A stretch of 64,000 bases of DNA from Enoplolaimus lenunculus (Eukaryota > Nematoda > Enoplea > Enoplida > Thoracostomopsidae). The stretch is from positions 178,501 to 242,500 of the forward strand of contig JASANG010003691.1 of NCBI GenBank assembly GCA_030248215.1, written 5' to 3'. How positions within the stretch are numbered: the first letter of the stretch is position 1; every line of letters begins with the position of its first letter. The notes beneath the pieces are model-generated. The model saw only the letters and a list, made by a program, of their open reading frames with translations, was not told the origin of the DNA and ran no database searches. Shown here piece after piece: positions 1 to 13,300 of this stretch. The position numbers were made by a program, and so were the translations under genes.

Positions 1-784
1 ATCCACAATTGCTGCTTGGTCGAGGTTAGCTAGATTGCTATAGATTGGCAGCAGAATGACCTACGACACATACTTTGCGGTCTCGGTCTCGGGATTTGGC
101 TGATCTCGGTATCTCTTTTTTCAGTCTCGGTGGTTTGCAAACCGAGACCAAAGACGTGAAAAAACGATGAGCAATCCCAAAAAATTTCCTTAGATCGCAG
201 GTTTGGCCGGAAGTATTTGCGCATTTTGTGTAGCAACATACACAGCTAACGATTGTGGAGGACCGCTACCTGGTTATACGACGACTTGAGAAACAGAGTA
301 TGGGCATCGGTTCTACGTCGGCAAAATTTGAAAAAAATTGCAAAACGCTAGGTTCGGATTGGGCAAATATTATCGGTCAAATAGGATTCGGTGTCACCCT
401 GTTTTTCAGCAATAAATATCCGACAGTGTAACATATATACTACAATCGGAGCCATATGTCGATTTGTTCCCACAGCCGGATATCCAGTTGAACCTTAACT
501 TATTATATACGTAATTAGACGCAGACCCTGTGAACTGAATTTTTAGTTGGAATATATATACGTATTTGTTTTTCAGCGACGAAACCAATTGTGCTGATCG
601 CATGATCTAATACTTGTCAGTAGTTATTTCTCTGACTAGCTTTGCTGTCATGCAATAGTATTAATATATAGATATATCTTAGACAGCATGAAAATTTTAT
701 TTCGAGATTGTTGAATTCATTAATATTCTCGTAAAACGCTGTGATATAGTCAGTATACACATCTATATATACGTATTAGAGATG
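1..784. other. Upstream non-coding sequence, nothing recognised
   Basis: No convincing exon was found here. The short open frames lack splice context and family resemblance. If the BET reading frame continues upstream of its first visible exon, its 5' exon could lie here or before the window. Confidence 0.4.
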
Positions 785-1260
785 TCCCGGGGCCGAGGGC
801 AGCACGTTATTTGCTGGGGCTAGTTTTTGTGCATACTATTCTTAATTGACTCGAATGAAAACTCTACTCAAAAATATGAAAATCACAAGAAAGTATTGTA
901 CGTCGTATTTTTTATTTTCCCACGGTTTGCTGTACACACTATACAATGTATAATTGCTTATTTTCACACTGTTAGTTACCATATACATATTACGTATATC
1001 GTAGCTCATGTTGATAGTTATCTTTAGGTTTCCTAACTTGACCTCGGTTAGTACCGACCCTGCCACCGAGGCCTGCGGTTCAGCCCCGGCCCCGGTAAAA
1101 ATAGTGACTCGGTGCAACTCCACAATACTTAATTGACTACGTACCATTAAAACAATCATCATGGTCGGTTCGTTAAAAAATATGAAAATCACAAGAAACT
1201 ATTGTTGTACACGGTATTTTTTATTTTCCCACGGGCCACGATTTGCTATACACACTACAC
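785..1260 (-). repeat. Dispersed GC-ended repeat, copy 1
   Basis: The reverse complement closely follows 62745-63085, sharing a stretch around ATCAACATGAGCTAC and an AT-rich core flanked by CCCCGG-rich ends. A block near 880-940 (GAAAATCACAAGAAA to TTTTCCCACGG) recurs near 1185-1240, so part of the element is internally duplicated. The family is not recognised. An open frame on the minus strand (842-1192) belongs to the repeat and is not treated as a gene. Confidence 0.6.
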
Positions 1261-1361
1261 AATATATTGATTGTTTGGTATACTCATTGTTGTAACGATA
1301 ACTACGTATTTGACAGCAATGTTTAGGCTACTTATGTCGTTAAATTTTTTATTTGTTTTAG

Positions 1362-4300
1362 TGTGACTCAGTAAAAATCCACGAAACAGGTCCCGATGAT
1401 TGCAAGAAAGCATCGGGTCAGCTAATGACCAGCAGAGGAAAGTTAAATGCAGATGAATCAGCTGCTGGTCACGACTTAGGCGTTTCTAAAAACGAAAACA
1501 ATACTGACTCCGAATGCAATCCGAATGCTTCAAGCGATCACAGTAATAAAAGTTTAAAACCAAACATTCATGAAAACAAAGCTAAGAATAGTGCTGGAAA
1601 GACTAACACGAAACTGAGTAGCCGTATTAATATTAACAGTGTTAAAAATAGCGGTGATAATGGCAGCGATATTATTGTTGAAACCTATGATAACGCTACT
1701 GATTGCGTCGAATCTGATAGTAACGCTTCGCCGGCAGAAGCAGTTGTTGCTCTGCTGGACAGTGGCAGCGATATGCCTGCGAATCGGCTTCAGCAGCCAA
1801 AGCATGTGCAACTGGAACTAAACAGAGATACATCGTTAATTGGAGCTCCAGATGCAGTGATGGCAGTAGCAGCAAACAAAGAAGGCGCTTCGTGTCAGGC
1901 TAATGAACATAATGGCGGTGTTGTATTACATGTTGATGGCGTACCAACAACCGGTGCGATCACGTCGTTATCTGAAGATAGCGGAAATGGAGACAAAGAG
2001 ACGACGCCCCGTCAATCACCAGTGAATGGCGTAGTTCAGCCGCGTGTAGCGCCGCCGGACGGCAAACGTACACGTCACACAAATCAATTGGACTACATCA
2101 TGAAACACGTACTATCGGCTGTGATGAAACACAAACACTCATGGCCTTTTGCGAAACCGGTCGATGCTGTCAAACTTGATTTAAGCGTAAGTTCACTAAA
2201 CTAAGAAAGGGTTTACCACATATAAACATGAAAATCATGCTTATTTTGTAGATCTTTTTTAAAACCGAAGTGGGTTTTTGTTGGTTTTCGAATTTGAGTG
2301 GGTGGGTTTTTCAAATACCGTTCAAAAGGTTAAAGCAAAGAATAACACGGGTTTTACCGTCGACGTTTCGGACTAATTGAGGAATGATGGTCACAACACA
2401 ACCGATTGTGAAGGTAGCATAAATAACAGTGTGTATATATTTTCAATTACATATATATTTCAAGTTAGATTTAAGTAAAATTAATTTTCGAAAACGCATT
2501 TTAAAAACTGCACAGTAGCTAACGAAAAACGAGAGCTAGTTGTTATCCATGTTTTTACTTCTGGTGTATCCAGAAATTTCTGGCACAGGCAGTGTAAGCG
2601 CAATATATTAATGCACTTAAACTCGAGAGCGAAGATCCAAGGCCAATTTTAGTTTCTATCCTTGTACAACGGTTCGTATTGGTTTGAAAGAACATATTTC
2701 AAGAAAAAGGTTAAACTTAATCGCGCTAATATTGCGAAATATTGTTATTTCGGTCATAAGTTATAGTATACTATAGAGTCCAACTTTTCTGCACAAAATA
2801 TCTGGCAACGTACAATACGGGAGCCGGATGTCGATTTTGCCGTAGCAAAACAATAACGGGTCTGCAGTGGTGTTCTTTATTATTTGCTTTAGAATATATT
2901 GTTACAAGCGTAATGTTAGCTGAACTTCAGGACTCGGTCTCGGAAGCTTTCTGAAGGGTGATGTAGTTTTGTAATGGTTTTTGGTATTTTGTTTAGGATT
3001 ATCATGATGTGATTAAAAGTCCTATGGATTTGACGACTATACAGAAAAGGCTGGAGAACGTGTACTATTATTCTGCAGAACAGTGCATTAGGGTAAGTGG
3101 TAGCATACTGTGATTGAATCTGTCCGTTTTGTAGATTGTCTTTCGATGTAAGTTTAGTTTGACATTTTCCATATAATTGTTTTTTGCGTCGCAAGGACTA
3201 TCACTTAAGATATGCTAAGAGATACAATTAAATTATGCTCGTTTATTATTAAGGGTTGTGATTGTTTTGTTTTAGGATTTCAGTAAAGTTTTCACAAATT
3301 GCTATACTTACAATCCTCCTGATGCTGACGTATATTTGATGGCGCAAAACATAGACCGCGTGTTTGTGGACAAGCTGCTAAATATGCCTAAAGATGTTAG
3401 TAAAATGTAGAAGTCAAGTGATAGTAAAATGATCAACTTTGACCGAAATCAAATCACATAGAGATGGGAATGTGTTTCGGCTGATTACGTTTTTGGATAC
3501 GGCAACGTGTATTATTAGTGACCGGCGCAAAACAAGTACCTATATAATCCAACCGAATACCTTTATAGAAACCCGATAATTAGTGGTAGTGTAAGTGTAA
3601 CACAATTTTGTCTACATTATCAACTGAACATATTATTTTAGAATTTAGGGAAATTTGATTTGATTTGCATTTAAATGATTGCTGCTGAAGAAATTAAATC
3701 GGTTTTGCAGGAACATGAGGTGCCTCGTCCGGTGTTAACAAAGAAAAGTAAAAAGGCGCGTTCGATTGCTGCAGCAAGAGGTACAAAGTGAATTACTGTC
3801 TGAAATTGAAGTTTTTTTGACCAATGAAAGTTCCTCGTTAGAGCCGTTAGAAGTAAAAAATATCTTTCTGTACTTAACAGCGGCCTCAATTTTAGCTGGA
3901 TGCCTCCATATTTTTAGGAATGTGTGAATGTAAGTCAATGCAGAACGTTTGTGTGTAGTTTGCCGCAGAAAGTATTCGTTTTTTGTCGAAACGTTGTTTT
4001 TGTAATAGCTCTTCAGCAAGATGAGCCTCATAGTTAGATGTATGTGAAATCATACGTTTTCCAAACCATTCTTCTGCTTCAGTCTTAATGGACTTTAATT
4101 AAAACTTTGGGCTCGATCGATCCACTAATGGACTCTAATTAGGGGTACAGACTCCTATACACATCTTTCTAGTATGGCAGTTTGTAAATATGGTTATAAA
4201 TTGTTTGTTAATAGCTGCTCAAGCTGCTCGTATCACGAATATGTTTGCTGCCCAGAAGGAAGAGAACGATGATAGCACAGATACAACGAATGCAGAGTCA

Positions 4301-7300
4301 CCTGCCGCATTAGCTGGGGATTCGGTTACAATATGTTCGACAACTTCCAGTGTAGGAATAATTTATGCTTGAATTGGTTGAACCGCGTGAATCGGGCCCC
4401 TAGACAAATAAGGGCTGGTGGTCTTTGCCATTCTAAACATTTTTAGCACGCACAGGTTACAACCGGAGTTCTGGTTGCTGCATTTTTTCACCTTCCGGTT
4501 CCGAAAGTTTTTTCCGGAATTAAAAATTTTAGTATGAAATTTTGGTCGGTGGAAATAAAAAATGACGATAAAAATTAAATAAATTTCATTAGTATAGTTT
4601 GTCAGCCATGACAATCCCGAACATGAACCATCGAAGGTACATTTCGCTTCCATAGATTATGAAAATCATAAAATACAGCAGGTAAAGTGAATACCTATCT
4701 CCAACTAATGTTATTTTACCATAATATTGCAATAAAGAAAATTAAAATAATGAATTTTTTGGTAGCATGCATTTTTTTGGTTCGTTTTCGGTAAATAGTA
4801 ATTTCGGTGTCACCTTTGCCCTGGCATGTTATGCTGTCTACGAGCCTGGTGTGCATGTTTCCAAGTTTAACATACTTGTTCGTCGACTTACGTATTGCTC
4901 AGATTATTATACACGCTTGAGGTCCTCGTATATTAGTGTGTAAGACCTCGGAGCTAAGGCAGTACAAACATAACTTGCATTTGATTTGGTGTCTTGTTTG
5001 TTAGATCTTGAATTTGTTTGATATCTTTCTTGAAAATTGAAAAGATTAAGTTTTTGGTGTATAGCAATTAATTATCGTTTTAAATATTTCATTTTCAAGT
5101 ATTTAAATTGCATGCCAAATTAAGTTAGATATTACTTCGACTGTTTGTAATGCCTGGTTTATAAATGGATAGTACTCCGACTGTCTGCAAGCGCTGGTTT
5201 ATAAATAATTGCAATTTTAAACCATTTAAGAGAAAATCAAACGGAAGCGCTTTACCTGATGACTGCAATACAACTGCCAATTCAAAACGCACTGATGATA
5301 GCGCTGTCACTTCAGATGCTGGATCTGCTGCTAATATTAAAACTCATTCGGTATCGAAACTTGGGGATCACAACCAGTCACAACGACAAAATAATGAACA
5401 GCAGGACTGCATTTCAGCAATATCTGAAACAATAACTACTACTAGCACCACCACCGCTACCACAATTGCTACTAGTACTACTACTACTATAACTGACTAC
5501 TCTGGTTGCATCAAAGACGTTGCAGTTGAACTCGATCAAGATATCGTAAGTATTGCGGCTGCAAGCGAAGCAACAAAAACTATCGAAGAGCCATGCGTTG
5601 ATGATAATACTACAGGAACTGGGAATTCTTGCTCTGAAGGAGAAAATGGTAAGCCTGTTGCTTCTAATGTTACCGAGAGCCAACCTGTTTCCGATTTTGA
5701 CAATCAAAATTTAACCTCGTCAGTATCGAAAAAAACTGCCGTGAACGGTGGTGATTTAGGGTCAGTTGAGGTTGCGGTGGACGCAGTTGAAAAGCCAGCA
5801 GTAGCATCCGGCGACATTGTGTCCGCTGCTGTTGTTGGCAGAGCAACTGGTTTGTCATCAGACGCGGCCTGTTCAAGTGCTGTAGCGACGCGAAAATCTA
5901 GAAAATCAAAACGTAGTTATGGCGTCGGAAGAGCATTGTTAGAAGAATCAGATTCGGCGCCGAAAAAACAACATGAGTTGCCATCAGCTTCCAATACAGC
6001 GTCGCCTGATACAACTGTAGCTGAAGCAGCCTTGGCCACTTCTGCAACAACTGATCCGGATGTTCGTGATTCAACAATAACTATAGCTTCAGCTAGATCT
6101 GCTGACACTTCTAACACCACTAGTAACAACAGCAGCAGTACTACTATAATGCAACCGTTATCTGTTATCGTATCGACCTCGGCCGGAATCGTACCTCCAT
6201 CTTCAGCAGCGTCGTCTGCGAAAATTAGCCCAAACACCGCACAACCAACGCGAGTTTCACCTCGAGTGGCAGCGCGACGGAACAGAAGTCGTAGTGGTGC
6301 GAGTGTCGCCGCTGAAGAGTCGGATGGCGGTGTCAGTGCAAGCACTGGTGGAGCGTCCGTGACAACTGGTGGTATGTCAAGCGCATCGCCAAGAGACGAC
6401 AATACGAGCGGCTGTGGTGACGTGGCGATGATCACTTCGTCGAGTTCAACAACGACCACAGTGTTAGGTCATCGTCGATCAGCTCCCGCGCGTAAGACTT
6501 CAGTGGTAACGGTACGTGGTCGGAAACGGAAAAAGCAGCGGGCGGACAGCAGCAGTGACGGTAAGCTGGCAGCAGTAGTAGCTACTAGTGATGTTAAAGC
6601 TCGTTCGACATTGTTGAGCCGTGGTACTACTGTAGCGGCGACAACAGCTGCACAAGGTAGTCAGTCGCCATGTTCTGTGGAGGCAGATTATAATTGTGTT
6701 GATGATGATACTTTATCGCCTGGTGATACTGCAATTGTTGGAAGCGTGGATGCTGCTGAAAATGATAATGTTGCCACAGGCAGCAAATTCAGACGTGCTG
6801 CTGACAGTTCAGTCAACGATGCATCCTTGCCGCCAAAGGAAATTGCAAACGTACACACTTCCTCACCTGCTACGTCAGTGCCAACAAGGCGTGGTCGCAA
6901 AAAGTCACGCGCCGCACGATTATCTGGTAGAAGCAACTCATCGGCGAAGGCTAAGACAGCAGTTACAAGCTGTAGTTCTAAAATTGAGTCAGTGACAACT
7001 ACTGCCGCTCAGTGTCCTGGAGAGATAACGGCAATAAGTGATATTGGTAATCATGGTGAAATCGACAGCAAGCAGTCGGGACACAGTGCGAAAAACGAAA
7101 ATGCTGCAGATCTTTCCGATGAACCTCTTGGTTCTGTCAGCGCTGTTCGTGACACAGAAACGAAAAGCAATAGCGGTGTGCCAGAGGATACTGAAATGAA
7201 AACAAAACCGAGCATCGCTGGGTCAGCAATGGCAGGTTCCAAGGTATGTGGAGCTATAAAAGTGGTAATAAGGTTTTATTTGGACAAGCAACTGGTGCGT

Positions 7301-10300
7301 GTTCAAATAATAGAGCAAAAAATAAGATTAAAATGAAATTTTTGGTGAAATGCATTTTTCACTTTCCGGTTCCGGTAAAATTTTCAAATTCAGGTTCCGG
7401 TAAAGTGTAATTCCGGTTGCACCCTGATATATATTTATATATTTTAAATAAATGTAAAGCAGAAATGCGATTAAACTTGCGTCGGTTTCCGTAGCAAACG
7501 TGAACTGTAAAAATGTGTTGTGGAAACAAAAGGAATTGCTTAACACTTTTTTAGTAGGTCGAGGGTTCAAATTTTTAGTAACTTTGCATGTTTTGGCATC
7601 CATTCACGATTTTTGGTACAGAATAACATTTTGTTAATTGATGTATAGGACTGGTTAATTTTCAAAAATCTGGGTCATGTTTATTTTTTCACAAGAATTT
7701 ATATTTAAAGTTGTTAAATGCTAAAAATGCTTAACTGCGTTTAAAACTAAGGCCATGCGGGTCCAGTGCTCTCAGAATTGGAAAGCCTCCATTAATATAT
7801 TAGTTTACAGAGTTGTATTGCTAATACAGTTAGCTATACAAACAATTTTTACTAAAACTGTGAACAATACTGAAAGGCACACTGCTTAAAATGCCTAGTC
7901 ATACACTTTACTTTTTAATAGAATTACTAAAGCTTGAATTCCGATCCTGCTTCCGGCGAAATATACTTATCCGGCTGGGGCTCATGTATTCTATAACGGG
8001 GGAAAATCTAATAAAGATAACAGTGTCATTTTAGAGGCGTAACAGTATCTCAGTGTATTCGGCCTAAACTTAAACTTAAGCGAAAAAATAAGTCGAAAAT
8101 TAACCCTAATCCTCCGCGAAAGTAATTACTGACTCCTAAGTCTACAGTTTATTTTATAGTACCTAGGGAATGCTGGATTCCTTCAAAAGTAACACGGGCC
8201 AAACAAATATTGCAGCTGAACGGTCGTTGTCAAGGTGTTAAAAATGCATCGGTATGCGATGTTAAGCTTTGTCATGTAACGCACTTTGGATACCACAGGC
8301 CAGGAAGGAAGATTTGTTAAGTACGTTCTGATGTCATTTAGTATTCGATTTCTCGGAAGTTGTGGGTTTTCATACGAATTTGAACTTCTTAAAATACGTA
8401 TTTTAGCATCGAAGAGGTGTTAAAAGAAAACGTGGCAATAGCACCACCAACAGTCGGCCAATCGTTTCTGGTGGCAGAGAAGCAAATGCTGACGTGGTGA
8501 ACGATGAGCCACCAAATAAGCAGTCAACCACTATGACCGGTGTTAATTCGATCTCCTGTACTACCCAAGCCGGTGGCGATATAATGAACAATCCCGTTGC
8601 CGCCACAGGCAGTTTGGCCGTTGGTGCTCGTGTTGCTACAAATGGTTTTTGCGCCACTAGCGACACCAACACAGCAATGGAACCCAGTGTTTCTGTAATT
8701 CCAACCAAGTCGCCCAGTAAAATATCTACCAGACGCGAAAGCGGACGTCCGATTAAGCGACCACCGCGTGAATATTCACCTGATGACCAAGTATGCGTTT
8801 TGTAAAAGGTTGGGCATTACTGTTTGAATATAACGAATTTTTTTATTCTGGGTGCGACCGAATACATTATCCATAGCTGGATGAAATAGTGAACAACGGT
8901 TGCCCGTATACTTGTCCTGCGGCACCGTCCTTTATCTTGAGGCATTGTACGCGAGCAACTTGGGCTCGATACGACAAACTATGCAAATGAAATTAAAATT
9001 TTCAAAAATGTTACTGCCACTTTTAGAATATTCATTTATCTCTAGACGCTGACGTTTGTTGCGAACACTTTGATTTTTAAAATTATTTATTTTAAAGTTC
9101 GTTTCTGGATAATACCGTGCGACGATCTGAGTTTGCCATTCCACAAATTAAAACGAAATGCTTAATTTTGGAACCGGAGCAAGATCAAGATTTTTGTTAA
9201 AGCGTCGCTTCCCCTTTATACCTAGATAATGCGGTGTTTCAACTAATGACACGAGAATTTATTTTTTCGAACTTAAGACTATTTTTCTGGAAATTAACCG
9301 TCATATAAGCTTATAATTTTATAAGAACGGTTCATTTCAATTAATTTTTTTAAACACAAACGCAACATAGATAGCAGTTTTCTTGACCAGACACGCTGAT
9401 ATGCGCCCAGAAATGAAACTGAAAGCAGTCCAACTGACTGTTATGTGCAAAAAGTATTGGCAAAGAATCGGCAATTTTTTGCAGTGCCGACACGGATATT
9501 CACGAAAAGTGACGATTATTACCGATGCCGATTAATCGGCACATCTTTACAAAACCCCACCAGAAAACCACACCAAGACTTCCAAGTTGTTTCAGCTAAA
9601 GCGAAATAAGAGTAAAAAAGCTTAACATTAATCGAAACTACATTTTGATGGTTTCTTTTTTTCTTTGAAGCATTTTCTATTTCCACTCAAATCTAAATTT
9701 AAGCTAAGATTCGAACAAAATGCTCGGTTGGGAGGCTTTATCGTCACATATCTGATGTAAGAATTTACCGCTAGATTCCTTTTGGCTCTCATGTCTTATG
9801 GACATGTTATGCTGAGAAAGGTACGCTTAATAATTGTCAGTTTCCTCGTACGCAGTTTGTAAACAGTTTCTCAACTCGTATATACTCTGCAGAAAAGGGT
9901 TAAACGTACGATGTTCAACTAGACCTTCTATTTTCTTATTGTAAAACACTCGTTTTTTAACTTACAGTAATTCTTTGCCCTACCGGAAAGTTACGCAGAA
10001 ATATAGCCATTTAATCCACAAAGACCATTCCAATTGCCAAACAAGCAACAAAATACATAGGCCACAATTTCACTTTGCATTGCAGTGAAGACTTGCTCAA
10101 GTGTGTACATTAAATATGTATTTGTAAACTTATATGTATGTATGTATATGTAGTACATACATACGTATGTTATAATACGTATGTCTTTTTGAACGTATTT
10201 GAAAAAACCCATCCCGCGCTGAACTTTGAAAAATAAACCCTGCTGGAAATTGTATTATATTTGCAGACATCCATCAAACCAAAAGCGAAGCCGAAACAGT

Positions 10301-13300
10301 CGGAAAGGATGAAATACTGTGCGAGTATTTTAAAAGAGCTGTTGAGCAAAAGGCATCAGGTACGTGGGCGAAATAAATACTTGAGTTTTGAATACTTAAC
10401 TTTTTTGACAAAACAAGTGAATTGCAAATCATGGGCCAGTGCCATAACAAGAAAGCTGTAAGTTTGCTTTATACTGGCGGTTTTTTCATAATCTGCACTC
10501 TCGCCGTAACTCATTAAACTTGGTGAGTGACTTAAGTGTTTGCTTAACTTAAGCACGTTTTTGGGCACGATAAAGTGAATAATTGTTCAGCTATACTTAG
10601 GTATAAAGTCGAGCTGTTTATAAAATTGATTGGCATAAAACACATTGCAAGAAATTGACATATTCGTCTATTGTTTAATTTAGGCTAGTGTTTGTAATCG
10701 ATGGAAATATTTTGTATTTTAGGCGTGTTGTTGGCCATTTTACGAACCGGTTGATGCCGAAAAACTAAACTTGCACGACTACCACACTGTGATCAAAACT
10801 CCAATGGATCTGAGCACCATCAAAGTGATTAATATATTGTTCATTTCATTTAATACTTATGATGCGTAACATAAAATTTTAGGCAGTCTTTGTTTCATAG
10901 TGCAACCTGATGGCTGCAATATCGGAGCCGGAGTGGGTGACGACGGACATTAAAGTACATATATGAGCAAAAAGTAAAACATTCTTTTTCATACTTGATT
11001 TTCTCTGGTGTATGCGCATCTTGGTTTTTAGAAGAAAATGGATAGTCGTACGTACGACGAGCCAGAAGACTTCCGTACCGATATGCGTTTAATTGCTTCA
11101 AACTGTTTGAAATATAACGGGAAAGATCATGACATTGCAAAACTAGCCGGTGACATGATGGTGAGCGTAGCTTGCTTTTGCGGTTCGTTATGTAATACTA
11201 TGTGCAAAACTGCAAATCTGTCGCGTGTAGTATTTTTGGTTGAGCTAAACTTATTTAGTTGTGGTAAATAATAATATGCAAAGAGTTTTGCACCAGTTAA
11301 TCTATAGATGTATATAAGTTTCTTAAATGTATAGTATAACCATTTTGTTTAAGTCGAAGCAAATTATATATTGTATTATGTTTTTAATTTAGGAGCTATT
11401 CGAAAAATTCTATGCACAGCTCCCCGAAGACCCTAATCCTCGCGGAAGCACAAGTCCAAGTAAGTTTTCGTTATGTAATTAATATCTTATATTTAGCTGT
11501 GTAACAAGCATGGTTATTTGCAACCTATAGAATATACGACTGTTGTATGTATATTCTAAGGTTTTTGACAATCTGACAATTTTTAAAGTTGAACTGCAAA
11601 TATAACTTATCCTCTATAATGTTTCAGGCACATCGGTCGCAGCGGTTAGTAAAACGGAACTATTGTTCGAAATAGTAGATTCTGGCTCTACAGTGGCGAC
11701 CGCTGCTGGTAACAATGCTTCGTCCGGTGTGTCATCTGCGGTGACAGTTTTGGACTCATCAACAGAAGTGCCTGAACCTTACCAACAGAAACAATCAGGT
11801 GGCGGTGTTAGAACTGCTAGTTCACGAGGCGGCAGAACGTCCGCGTTAAGCAAACAATCATGTAAATCTGGCAATAATGTGACAGAACCGAGTGATCATG
11901 AAGCAGGAGAAGCAGCGACTGAGCCGTCAGGTTTGGGCCGAAAGGATGAACCAAACAACGCCGATTTGACTCACGCACCTTTAACACTTGACAGCACCGA
12001 AGAAGATATTGATCGACGCCTAGAGTTTTTAGAGCGCAAAGTAATGTTCAAAGTTTCATTTTTCTATAAAACGTTTCAAAATACATTTTAACAGAAAACT
12101 GGTCTCTTAGCACCGCTTAGTACCGGCCTCATCCCCGGTAAAAATTCTGGCCACATCGCGGAGCAACTCTAATCTATTTTGCGATATCAGACATTACGTA
12201 TGAAGAATTTTGGTTCGTACGAAAACTTTGAATGGGCAATATATCGTTCTTGGCAGGATAATTTTGGAACGTTATAAAACATAACTGAAAGTTTCTATTT
12301 CAACAAAACAATAATATATGCAGTTTTCAAAAATTGTGGATTTTTTGTTTCAGTGTTGGCAGGCTGGTACGAGTAAAGTGTTAACTCTTTATTTTGGTTT
12401 ACTTGTTTTGTGCACGGTACATGTTTAGAACATATCGCTGCAATGTTTTCACCGTTTCAAATTAATTTATTCCATTCCGTTCACTGCTTTATAGTTGCGT
12501 GAAGTCACCGAGGAACTGAATCAGCTTCTAATATTAAAACGGCAAAAAGCCGCTGCAGCTATCGTGCCAGCACCGGATGCGCAGAGGACAACAGCCAGTC
12601 CAAGTGACAAACAGTCATCATCAAACAGCGGTGGCGGTTGCCCCTCACAAAATCAGTTGTGCAAGACAACGTCCACAGCAAAACGTACCACCGCCAGAGA
12701 TCGCATTGCTAATTCAACAATAGTTGACACAGCTTACACCCATGCTGGGATACCGCCGGAACCGAATACAGTAATGAACAAAACTGAGGCAAACGACGCC
12801 ATTACACATTCCAATGGTTAGTTTCAACAGTAATTATTGGGTTGAGTTAATCGAGGTGTGTGCGCGACGGGAAAAACGAAAAATTTGAGCTTTCTGACTG
12901 GGAAAACTCACTGCCGCTGTATGCCATGTGGAAGCCATACTTTTTACCGTAGTTTGTAAAAACATGGAGTTCGGTTGTATGTATATATGTTGTAATTTTT
13001 ATAATTGTACACTTGGTTTGTCGACGTGCTTCGGTCGTGTTTTCGAAGATGCATCGATACTATTTTATGACTTGTGATGGTCGGAGGCGACCGAAGTGAA
13101 GGGAATGGTGCGCTACAAGATAAGCACTCCTGCATAGAACGTTTGAAAAAGTTATTAATACTAAAATAATTCAGATATTGCATAAGTAAGAATATGCTAT
13201 GTTGTTATTTCAGCTTCAATATCTGGTCGAAAACACGGTGCTGGTAGCAGTGGAGCCCGCACTGTCTCGCGTCGTGGCACCGGTAGTAAGACGAAAACTG

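Noticed and set aside
842-1192. 116-codon open frame on the minus strand
   Set aside because: It lies wholly inside a dispersed repeat that recurs at 62745-63085, and the frame is not kept there.
5917-6459. 180-codon antisense frame with a Leu/Val-rich stretch
   Set aside because: Shadow of the giant BET exon; its hydrophobic runs are the complement of Ser/Thr/Asn codon repeats.
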